The notes under the pieces were generated by a model. The model worked only from the letters and a program-made list of their open reading frames with translations, ran no database searches and had not been told where the DNA came from. Shown here one piece after another: positions 48,142 to 57,922 of a DNA stretch of 64,000 bases. Within the stretch, counting starts at the first letter, position 1. Each line of letters starts with the position of its first letter. The translations under genes were made by a program, and so were the position numbers. The DNA is taken from positions 102,750 through 166,749 of the forward strand of contig NW_026516306.1 in the NCBI RefSeq assembly GCF_025602895.1. Reading direction: 5' to 3'. This DNA is from Polychytrium aggregatum (taxonomy: Eukaryota; Chytridiomycota; Chytridiomycetes; Polychytriales).

Positions 48142-49767
48142 GGTCGGCGGTGGGGAAGCAGCCGGCCAAGGCGAAGGGCAGGCCAAGGAGGTCGGTTGAG
48201 GCGTTGGGCGATCGGCTTGATGGAGGCGAAACGACCAAAGAGCCAACCACGAGTGCGGCACTGTTGTGTGTGGCCCGGTGTGCTGCGATGCGCCGCGCCG
48301 AGCGACCTGCCTTTTGCGGTGCTGGTGCGACCGACGGGACTGTTGGCTCGATTTGGCGGTGTGAGGGAGATGTGACACAGAGCCTCGACTGGTCGCACAT
48401 GTGTGCCGGAAGCAACCGCGACAGCGCTGTTTCTGTGGCTGCAGCCCGAAATAGCGATGTCGATGTCGGTGTTGGTGTCGATGTCGATCGTTTTGACGGT
48501 GCTGTCGATGCCGATGTCGGTGTCGGTGTCGACGGCGTCTGTGCACGAGCGAGGGATACAATCGGCGGCGTTGCTGGCCAGCCCGCCCTGCACGTTGGCC
48601 TGACGGTTGTCGGCAGCATCCATGGGTGCAGGATCGGGGGTGCTGGCAACGGCCCAGGGTGTCTGTGCGATGCCTTGCATCTGCCAGACGGACCGAGGTG
48701 CGGCTGTCGCTTGCGCACCAGCACCAGTACCACCACCAGCACCACCACGATAACCACCATCACGATCACCACCACGCTTCCAACCAGGGCCCACGGGCCG
48801 AGATGCGCTCCGCTCGCCACTGGGGATCGCAGCGCCGGCCCGCCTCGACAAGCACCGCCGATGTCGATGCCGATCACAACACCACCAACATCGCAACAAC
48901 AACCGCATCAGCACCACCGGCGACAAAACCAACCACAGCAAAGCAGCACCACTAACACAAGCACTGCTTCCCCGCAAGCGCATGGACCGCAGCGGCAGTC
49001 CGCGCAGTCGCCGGCCCAAGCATATCGCCGGTGCAGAACATTGCCCTTCGGCTGCCCGCACAAGCTCGTCATGCTCGCACAGGCTCGAGCCCACAGCCCG
49101 TGCACACCCTATTGCCCACAGCGTGTGCGCTCTGCCGCCGGCCGCACGGCCGTGTGCCCCAGTCCTGTGCCCAGCGCCGGCCGCGTTGTCGGCGTGCGTC
49201 TGATCCATAGACCGCCGTCGGCCGTCGCCGAAACGTGCCGCTGGCCTTGCGCCGCGGCCCCAAGATGCCGTCATATGCATTGGACAACCGGCGCCTCGGG
49301 ACAGGGGGCGGCCTGCGGTGCGCTTTTTCTTGGGCCCACCTGCCCGCGAGGGGGGCAGGCAGGCTTTTCTCTTCGGCAGCGTTTGCCTCTGCCTGCTCGC
49401 TCCTCTGCGCTTTGGCCGTTCGCTCATCCGCGCTTGGGTCTCGGCCGACACCCTGTCAAGTCGCTGTTGCTGTCAACCCTCTTCCAGACGGCGCCCGCAT
49501 TATCCGTTTGACATTGCCTCCCAGACTTGCGTCCCAACCCCGCTTCGCCAGTCCCCGGTCGCATTGCCCAATCCCGCGGCACCACTTTCGTCCCCCCTCG
49601 GTACTCTTTTCTCTGTCCAAGACCCCCTTTTCCTCCTGCGGTCGATCCCGCAATCGATCCCACAGTCGTCCCCGCAGTCGACTCCACGCTCGCATTTGCC
49701 TCCACGCCTGTCTCTGCTTCTGCTACACAATCTGCTCCCGCGCTCGAGTCGAATGCTGCCTTGAGAA
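48142..49767. promoter_or_regulatory. Long divergent spacer, golgin / membrane protein
   Basis: 1.6 kb between divergent starts. It contains GTCGATGTCGGTGT-type degenerate repeats (about 48455-48535) and CAC/CCA triplet-rich DNA (about 48715-48780). Open frames of 453 aa (+) and 720 aa (-) overlap each other but are low-complexity and have no recognisable motif. It may hold promoters, leaders and first exons that I cannot define. Confidence 0.4.
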
Positions 49768-50784
49768 ATGTTCCTGGACTTTGCCCTCCTCGGTCTCGAC
49801 GCCGCCTCCAATGGCACCTCAGCGTCCCCCTCGGCATCCCCTTCGGCATCCCCTTCGGCATCCCCGTCGCCCAGCGCAGACTCCAACTTCAATCTGACCC
49901 TCCCCGTCGCCCTTGTTGGCACCGCCGTGGTTGTCGTGATTCTGCTGGTCATTATCCTCCCGCCATGTCTCGCCCGCTCCTCCCTCAAGCGCGAGATGCG
50001 GTCCTTGTCGACCGCCGCCCTGCAAACAACCCCTGCCTCTGAGCCCCGCAGCCCGGCGTCGCTCCACGACCTCCTGAGCTACTCGACTGCCAGCAACGGC
50101 CTGTCCGACCACCGCAGAACCAGCTCGACGTCGTCGACATCCTCCGCGCCCGACCCATCTCTCCACAGCGATGCAGCCACCGTCGTCTTCAGACCATCTC
50201 AGTCCCTCGAAACAGAGTACCGGCGCCATCTCCAGGCAAAATCTCTGCCAAAACCCCAGTCACTCGAGGACACCGCCACCCTGTATTCCTCTCGCCGCTC
50301 GGCGCACCACTCGACACACGCCTCCATCGACCGCCTCAAGGCATTTGGCTCGCCACCAGGCTCGGCACCGGGCTCGGCACCGGGCTCGGCGCACTCGTCA
50401 CCGAAGCACCCCACCGTCCCTTCGCCTCATCTCTCCTCTCACCTCTCTCCCAAGCCTCCACATGCCGCTGCTCAACCCTCGAACCTCTCGTCAATGCCCT
50501 CGCAGGGCTCGCTCAAGTCCCGAGACGAGGGCCAGGTCCTGAACTACAACTATTCGCCCTTCAGTATCCGGAGCCCTTCGCCATCGCTGACCATGAGTGG
50601 CTCGCTCCCGCGCCAGGAAGACCAGCAGTACCGGCTGCTCAGCGCCCAGGAGATTGCCAAGGGCCAATCGGCGTTCCGTCTCAACCACGCTTCATCCAAG
50701 GCGTCGCTCAAGAATCGTCCGCTGTCGCCAAGCAATGCCATGGTTCTGCCGGTCTACTCACACGATGCCTCGTCCAGCGAGTAG
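49768..50784 (+). CDS. Single-pass membrane protein with Ser/Pro-rich cytoplasmic tail
   Basis: 338 aa in one exon; family not recognised. There is a short N-terminal part with SASP repeats (12-bp DNA repeat at about 49825-49870), then one hydrophobic segment LPVALVGTAVVVVILLVIIL (about residues 46-65), then a basic stop-transfer patch and a 270-residue Ser/Pro/His-rich tail with PGSA repeats and likely phosphorylation sites. The layout recalls fungal wall-stress sensors of the Wsc/Mid2 kind in outline only, because no cysteine-rich domain or signal peptide is visible. An upstream exon carrying them could exist. Codon pattern and the stop right before a microsatellite support a real gene. Confidence 0.55.
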   Translation: MFLDFALLGLDAASNGTSASPSASPSASPSASPSPSADSNFNLTLPVALVGTAVVVVILLVIILPPCLARSSLKREMRSLSTAALQTTPASEPRSPASLHDLLSYSTASNGLSDHRRTSSTSSTSSAPDPSLHSDAATVVFRPSQSLETEYRRHLQAKSLPKPQSLEDTATLYSSRRSAHHSTHASIDRLKAFGSPPGSAPGSAPGSAHSSPKHPTVPSPHLSSHLSPKPPHAAAQPSNLSSMPSQGSLKSRDEGQVLNYNYSPFSIRSPSPSLTMSGSLPRQEDQQYRLLSAQEIAKGQSAFRLNHASSKASLKNRPLSPSNAMVLPVYSHDASSSE

Positions 50785-51773
50785 TCGCCGCCATTATCAT
50801 TGTCATTGTCATTGTCATTGTCATTGTCATTGTCATTGTCATTGTCATTGTCATTGTCATTGTCATTGTCATTGTCATTGTCATTGTCATTGTCATCGCC
50901 GTTGCCACCACCCTTCCCCTCCGTCCTCTTTGCCACCACTTTATCCATCTATATACCAGAATTGCTGGTCCCGGTCCCCTCCTGCAACTCTACTCTCCCT
51001 GCCACGCCGTGCGAGAGGACCGTGGTATCTTCCAGCACGTCGACGCCCCCCCTCCCAACAACAACCCTCAGCCATCGTTCCACCCAAGCATGATGTGTCA
51101 AGCATCTCGGAGCCAACTGCACACTCACTCGCCATGGCCATCACATCATCGCAAACACTGCATACGTGTGTCCCCCACTCCATCGAATCGACACTCAATC
51201 AACCATTCTTTCCTTCCCCCGTTCTGGTTCGCAGCGTATCTCTTCCTTCCACTCTGCGTCTGTACAAAATTTCCCATCCCTCATCTCGTCGCCGTCGTCT
51301 GCGAGCGTCTTGATAGATACAAGCAAATATACTGCTATGTGATACAGCCCGTGCAGCCGACATCAGAGAATGCAGGATTCGAGGATGCGGAGACAGTCGC
51401 CAGCTGTCACGCAGACCCACTGCGACGCCATTGTCGCGAGCGCTGTGCTTGGTCAATATATGTGGATACGTGTATTCAATGTCCAAGGGGTGGTTCAAAA
51501 GCAATGGAGGCATGGCGAACTCCGTTTCGGTATGCAAGCGCCACAGACCGAACGGCATGCTCGTCACATGAAGCTCGCCCGTCCGCATCCGCAGACTTTG
51601 ATCAGCCAGCACATGTCCGAGAGCATGTCAGAGCACATGTCGGAGCACATGCCGCGCCGATGGCTTCCATGCGGAAAGCAGCGACCCATTCAACCGGGGC
51701 TACAGCGAACTTATCTTGAAGCGAGACACCTTCACACACGGATGGCCACGGTCGCCTCAGACAGCACTGGCTA
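50785..51773. other. Convergent intergenic region
   Basis: 989 bp between the membrane protein stop and the HAS1 stop. It includes the TCATTG microsatellite and, at about 51611-51650, four imperfect copies of a gagcacatgtc unit. No gene was recognised. Confidence 0.5.
50797..50892. repeat. (TCATTG)16 hexanucleotide microsatellite
   Basis: Sixteen perfect tandem copies beginning 13 bp after the membrane protein stop codon, in its presumed 3' UTR. Antisense translation gives Asn-Asp repeats, which are not real. Confidence 0.97.
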
Positions 51774-54397
51774 TTATCGGTTCCATTGTCGACCATCAGC
51801 ACCCCCCGCCTTGCGCTTGAAGTGCTCTTCGTTGGGCTTCTTCTTGGCCTGATATCCGCCCTTGCGCTCCTTCCGGTCCGTCTTGCCGCTTGCCCCGATC
51901 GTGATGTTGACTCTTGGGGGCACAGTGAATCCAAAGGCTCGGGCAACCTTTTGCAGATCCAAGTTGTTGATGTTGAAGATTTGCTTCAGCGAATGTGACG
52001 CGTACGCCTGCAGGTACGAGCGATAGCCATCCTTGGCGCTCTTGTTGAGATAGTAGTTCTTCTCCACCAGTTTCTCGAGTTGAGACTGCACGTTCGCTAT
52101 CTTGGAGGACGGGAACTGGTACTCGTTCAGCGGTACACGCGCTTGCTTCAGGAACCGCAGGAATCCGAGCTCCTGGGGAAGCAGGAAAAGCAGAGCCTTG
52201 CCACGACCGCCAGCACGAGCGGTGCGTCCGACTCGGTGAATGTATTCCTGATACGGGTAGCAATGGTGGGTCAGCGATTCATCAGGCAACACGAACCATT
52301 CCGGGACAGCGCCATCACTGCATCTATCCCATCTCATCCCATCCGACTTCCGCCCATTCGCCAGCTGCAAGGGGTGGCGGCACTCGTCCGCGATGCTTAC
52401 TCTGGGATCATCCGGAGGATCGTACTGGATGATCCAGTCGACAGCAGGGATATCCAGGCCACGAGCCGCGACATCTGTACACAGCAGGATGCCGGTCTCC
52501 GCATTCACAAACTCAAAGAAGGTGTTTGTGCGCTTCTGCTGCTTTTGGCGGCCCTGTTTGAAGGAGCAAGAAAGCGCTTTGAGCAAGCCTGTCCAATGCC
52601 ATCACAGCAGCTGTCTACATAGCAGAGCCTCATTGCTACCGTCACCCTTCGCCATACGCTGCATATCGGACCCTCTTGCCCCCTCCCACCAGCACGACGC
52701 TGTCGCCAGCAGACTTACGTGCAAATCCAACACGGGAATGTCAATGTAATTCAGCAACTCGGCATAGTACTTGACCGAGTTGCAGCTGGACATGAATACA
52801 ATCATCTTCTTCTTCAGGTTTTTCTTCAGGAAGGTGAACAGCAGCAGGAACCGGTTCTCGCTCGGGCACACGACATAGCCCTGCTCCAGACCCTCGGCCG
52901 TGGCATTAACCTTGTGTTCGTCCACGTTGATGTACAGCGGCGACTTTTTGAGCGAGACGCGCGCCAGATCGTCGACCTTGGTGGTCTGAGTGGCAGAGAA
53001 GAGCATAGTCTGGCGCTCTGGAGAGGGCGATGTGGGAGGACACAACACAAACAACAACGAGATGGGTCAATCCGGCGTCCCGAGCTGGCAATGCAGAGAG
53101 AGATCGTCGCTCGACCGGTCGAATCCAACAGAGTGCTGACCTTTGGGCAGGAGCTTGATAATCTGATGCATTTCCTCCTCGAAACCGACTTCCAATATCC
53201 GATCGGCTTCGTCAATGATCAGACACTTGAGGTTTTTCACGATAAAGCCTTGGGTGTTCTGTCATGCAAAATGCAAAAGTCGGCAGGTCAGTGTCGACGC
53301 CAACGGTCCGAGTTCAGATGGTTGCCATTCTTTCGTCCATGACCGTTGGTAGTCATCCGCCACTCCTACACGGAAGTAAGTCACAAGGACCAGTAGAGTG
53401 CTCAAGCAAACGTGGCGGGTCTTCCAAACGCACCTGGAGATGATCCAAGAGTCTGCCCGGGGTGGCAATGAGCAGGTTGACGCCCTTGGTGAGCTTGTCG
53501 GCCTCAGCCTTGCGATTTGCGCCACCCATGACGATGCCGAACGTCTGGCTGTGGTACTTGAGAAGCTCCTTGGCGACGCCAAAGATCTGGAGGGCAAGCT
53601 CGCGTGTGGGCGAGATGACCACGACTCCGGTTCCGTTTCGGGGCTTGAACTTGAGCTTGTGCAGCAACTCGATCGCCGGGATCAGGAAGGCCAGCGTCTT
53701 GCCGGATCCGGTCTTGGCGGCGCCGAGGATGTCGCGGCCCGTCATTGCTGATGGGATCGAGCGGGCCTGGACTTCCGTCATCTGCGCAAAGCCCATGTCG
53801 GCGATGGCCTTGGCCGTGTTCTCGGACAGGTTCAGTGACTGGAATTCCTTGCTCACGGCCTTGGACAGATCAGTGCCTTTGGTGGGCGGCACAAAAGTCA
53901 GTCATCTGCAAAGGTGGACAGCGCATGGTTGCGTTGTCACTCCCAATGCGCCTTGGCTCTGCCATGGAGCACCCGCATGCCTACCTTCGAGGGCGCTGAC
54001 GGCGTCATCACCACTGAGCCGCGAATCAACTGCGCCTTGAGCATCCGTCTCTTCATCGGCACCATCGTCTTTGTCGTCATAGTCGGCGGCTTCATCGTCG
54101 TCATCTTCATCGTCATTGTCATCCTCATCCTCATCGTCATCGTCATCCTCATCGTCCTCATCCTCATCGTCGTCAGGAATGTCTTCAACCTCCTCAATAA
54201 CGACAGTTTTCTTGGGATTCACACGGACCTGTCCTTCTGCTGAGATGACGGCTGCAGGCACATCATTCGATTGTCAGATCCACTGCCAGCGAAGGTGTTC
54301 GCTATTCGTCTCCTTGACCGGGCCGCCAGGCTCGATGCCTACCTTGCTTCTTCTTGGCTGGCTGAGCCAGCTGCTGCGAGTTTGACCGCTTCACCAT
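51774..54397 (-). CDS. HAS1: DEAD-box RNA helicase HAS1 (DDX18)
   Basis: Nucleolar ATP-dependent RNA helicase needed for 40S and 60S ribosome assembly. Seven exons read downward: 54397-54343, 54239-53985, 53876-53434, 53258-53141, 53017-52719, 52553-52401, 52247-51774, giving 598 aa. The N-terminus is basic ([17 protein letters not shown]), then a long Asp/Glu stretch. Core motifs in order: Q motif region [88 protein letters not shown], and [10 protein letters not shown]. The HAS1-type C-terminus ([17 protein letters not shown]) and a basic tail follow. All catalytic motifs are intact. It is divergent, 310 bp from the PUS-PrmC gene. Confidence 0.95.
54036..54180 (-). repeat. GAT/GAC codon-rich acidic tract in HAS1
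   Basis: Within HAS1 exon 2, a purine-rich run of GAY/GAR codons encodes an almost uninterrupted Asp/Glu segment. It is the length-variable acidic region common in nucleolar proteins. Confidence 0.8.
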
Positions 54398-54707
54398 GGC
54401 GAGTACTCGGGCCGCGAGAGATGCTCTGCTTGCTGGGGGGGAGTGGGCGGATGGGCGGATGGGCTCTCCTTCGTGCGGGTTGACCGGCTCGCGGAGACGG
54501 GGTGGTGGATCGCATCGCAGCCCAGAAGAAAAACAAAAAAAGTTGCACACGGGCCGCAAATGAAATTCATATGCCCTATTCGGGGAGGCTGCGCGTCGCA
54601 CGGTCGGAGCTTGGGCCCAAGCCAGGCCACAGCCATATCCCAGCACCACACGTCTTGCCCAACTCCCCCATCGTCAGCTGCTCGCATCCTGTCCCCCGAG
54701 TGCATTC
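54398..54707. promoter_or_regulatory. Bidirectional promoter HAS1 / PUS-PrmC
   Basis: 310 bp between the two divergent ATGs, with an A-rich tract at about 54528-54542 (gaagaaaaacaaaaaaag). No TATA box. Shared control of two translation-related genes is an inference. Confidence 0.5.
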
Positions 54708-57148
54708 ATGAGCGACGATGGCGACGGCGGCGATACAGCCATCCCGCAGGCGATCCGGCCCTGTCCGGCTGCTCTGGTAGCCGGCGGTGATATCGCTCAA
54801 GCGCATCGGTCCCGGACCACACACACCGCCGTCGTTTCGGAGCAGTACAACAACACCCGTCTTCCCCGATTTATGCGGCATGCATTTGCCGACATCATCA
54901 CGTCCAAATCGCAAGCGCACGCCGCCTTCACCCAGGGCATCGTTCTCGTCAACGGCAAGGCGCCGACCTCGGAGGCACGCCTTCTCAAAACTGGCGACGC
55001 TGTCACGATCCTCGACCGCACCTGTGACGACGTTCGACGAGACCAGGAGTTTATGGATCTGCAGGTATGTCGCGGGCATAGGAAGCACATGCAGGCGTTG
55101 TAAAACCGATCCCGCTTTCAGGCATATTTATGGCACCTTGGTGCTGCAAGTGCACCAGTGGCTGCGGTCGTCACGACCCTCAAGCACAGCAACTCTCGGT
55201 CCAGTCTTGAACACCAACTCGGCGACCTGCCACGGCCGACAGCTGAATTGGATCTCCCTCTCGTCGCCTGACTAGGTGCTCTACGAAGACGACGATATCG
55301 CAGTTGTCTGGAAGCCCAGTGGGGTCACCGTCTCCCGTTTCGACGCCAAGACACTCGAGACGGCCCTGCGACATATCCTCCAGCCAGTCCCGAGCCAATA
55401 CCCCCGAGCCGCTCTAGCGATGCCTTCCTGCATTGTGTCTCTCGACAAAGCCACTCCCGGACTTGTCCTCTGCCTCAAGACGCAAGAAGCAGAGACGGCG
55501 GTGCGCCAAATGGTTGCCGATGGGCTGGTCGAGTTCCGCTGGACGGCTCTCTGTCTCGGCGATCTGTCTGCACATCCGCTTGTACAGACTGGGGACCATC
55601 CGACAAGCTTTATAGTCAGCGAGCCACTCGATGGTGAGTGGCGGCTTTCCAGATCCCACACGCTTGTCGGGCGCATTTTGAGTCAGGCTTATTCGAGCCT
55701 CAACCAACACTGAAACCTCCCGATGTCGCCATTCTTGTCTGCAATTCACCGCCGATGCAGGGGTAGCTGCCGCAACCAAGTGTGCCATCATCGCAACCGT
55801 CCCGACTCGCAACCACCCTTCCGGCTACTTGACCCTGGTAGAGCTCACGCCCCAAAACGGCATGCTGCCGCAAACCAAGTATCAGGTCCGCCTGCACCTC
55901 GAGTGCCTCGGCCATTCCGTCATTGGAAACGGCAAACACACGGCGGACTTTCGCACAGCCCGAGGCAAGGGGATCTTCCTCGCTCTCGTCGGTGTCTCGC
56001 TGCAGCATCCCTTCACGCAGCAGCGCCTTGATGTCGAGCACGGTCCGCCGGCCAAGTTCGAGGCGCTTTGCTCGAGAGAGGAACAGACCGTCCGCAAGAA
56101 GCGCGAGCTGGAGCTTGAGGAGCTGAAGCAGCATCGGGAACAACTTGAGGCCCAGGGACTGAGCATCTCCTCAGAGCACCCGACGCTCCACTCAAACGGC
56201 ATCTCGGAAGTTCCTCTTGCTTACATCACCGGGACCAAGGTAGGAAGCCAATTATTGTCTAGGATGGCAGCACTTGTGACGAGGAGTAGGGAGAGAGGGC
56301 AGATGAAGCTGCTGAAGGGTGTCGAGAGTGCGATCTGCCATGACACTCCGTTTCCAATCCACCGCGAGCTCGGCCAACCATGGTCCGAGCACATCCTGGA
56401 CCCCATTTGTTGAGCGCACCTACAGGCCGAAGCTAACTACGATCACCGGAACTCGCAGCGTTTCTTTCGGCACAACTTCCATGTCAACTCCTCTGTGCTG
56501 ATCCCGCGTCAAGGCACCGAGACTCTGGTCCAAGCATCGATCGAGCTGCTCCAGCCAAGATCCGACGCTGGTCAGTCCGTGCGCGTCCTCGATCTGGGCA
56601 CCGGATCAGGGTGTCTTCTCATCTCGATCCTGGCAAGCTTGGCTGGCTCGGTAGGCGTCGGGCTTGATATATCCCCAGAGGCCCTCGACATTGCCCAGAG
56701 AAACGCCCAGGACAACGGCGTTGCATCGCGTGCCCGGTTCGCTGTCGGTACATTTGAAAGGATCTACGAGTCGCTCGAGCCTGATGGCGCGCAGAATCCG
56801 ATGCCCTTTGATCTCGTTGTCTGCAACCCCCCGTACCTGTCCCATCGCAAGGCACGGCTGCTGGAGGGCCGCACACTGAACGCCGAGCCCGCCGAAGCAC
56901 TTGTCAGCGGCGCGACCGGAATGGAGGCCTACGAAGCCATCATCGCCGGGCTGGACGCACTCCATCGCAACTCTGGTCTGAGCTCGGATGCCATCCTGGT
57001 TCTGGAGATTGGACATGGCATGGCGCATGATGTCGGGGCACTCTTCAGCCGCACACCAATATGGTCGCTCACGGAGTGCCGGACTGACGCAAATGGACTG
57101 GATCGCTGTCTGGTTTACCGGCTTATGCCTTCAAACCTGTGCCTCTGA
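54708..57148 (+). CDS. S4 / RluA-type pseudouridine synthase / PrmC-HemK methyltransferase fusion
   Basis: Predicted 627 aa from exons 54708-55064, 55276-55633, 55761-56239 and 56459-57148, one frame throughout. Residues about 50-105 form an S4 RNA-binding unit (RHAFADIITSK, FTQGIVLVNGKAP). Residues about 120-345 are RluA-like: VLYEDDDIAVVWKPSG, the catalytic-Asp motif as CIVSLDKATPG (Asp176; HRLD is usual, so the Arg is lost), and QVRLHLECLGHSVIG. A charged helix (KKRELELEELKQHREQ) links to PrmC/HemK: PLAYITG, FFRHNFHVNSSVLIPR, the SAM loop DLGTGSG (443-449) and the glutamine-binding NPPY (521-524). PrmC enzymes N5-methylate the GGQ glutamine of release factors; RluA enzymes modify rRNA or tRNA uridines. 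Each half is a known family; the fusion is the oddity. Confidence 0.85.
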
Positions 57149-57922
57149 GCTCGACCAAGCCGATCCAGCTTTGGGACGAAGAGCCCCGGTTGCTGCTCCG
57201 AGGATTCTGTGGCTCCATGGCTCGCTCAAGACAAGCGACTCTGTCAAGTTCCAAAACACACGATGCATCAACAGGTGTGTTTGGAATGGACAACGCATCC
57301 TTATTCCCGAACATCTCTGTTCATCCAATCTATCGACGAGTGCCGCTACACATCGATGCCAATGCGCGCTTAGAGCAGTTGACACAATCCAGAGCAGCGA
57401 CACAATCCAGAGCAGCGACACAATCCAGAGCAGCGACATCAATGGAGCCAAGGCATGCACAAGATGACCAAGTCAGTTGCAACACGATGAGCATGCGATC
57501 GGTGTCCAATAATGCCGATGGTAGCCATGGTCGATCGATGGCTGTCCGTCGTTTCCATGCTTCTCCTAGAAATGAACATCGTACGGAGATCCGGTGAAAC
57601 CGACGGCGCACTGCGGATCGGAATTGTATCTCTAATATAAGCTGTCTTGTCCGATACATGGAAATATCGTCTATCTATGCACAACGATACGATCAAAGAC
57701 ATCAAATGGACAAAGAAGGGTCGGTGGCACTCTATGCGGCTAAGAGCAGAGGCGAGGGATCCGTAAATGAGTGCGTCGAAATGTCTGAAGATTGGCATGT
57801 GGCAGCGAGACAGAAAGTGAGCCGACTATGAATGGACCGCACATCGAGGTGACAGAAGAAATGACTGCAGCGACTTGGCCGAGAGCCCCCGGTGCTCCCG
57901 CCCACCACGCACAGCTGCGAGG
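57149..57922. other. Convergent intergenic region
   Basis: 774 bp between the PUS-PrmC stop and the Cdh1 stop. It includes a three-copy 18-bp minisatellite. The open frames overlapping it are repeat-driven. Confidence 0.5.
57381..57434. repeat. 18-bp minisatellite, three perfect copies
   Basis: Unit gacacaatccagagcagc repeated exactly three times (57381-57398, 57399-57416, 57417-57434) with a partial fourth copy after it. Confidence 0.95.

Noticed and set aside
47289-49451. 720-aa minus-strand frame overlapping the golgin 5' region
   Set aside because: It runs in the wrong frame through golgin intron 1 and exon 1 and through low-complexity repeats. No recognisable domain.
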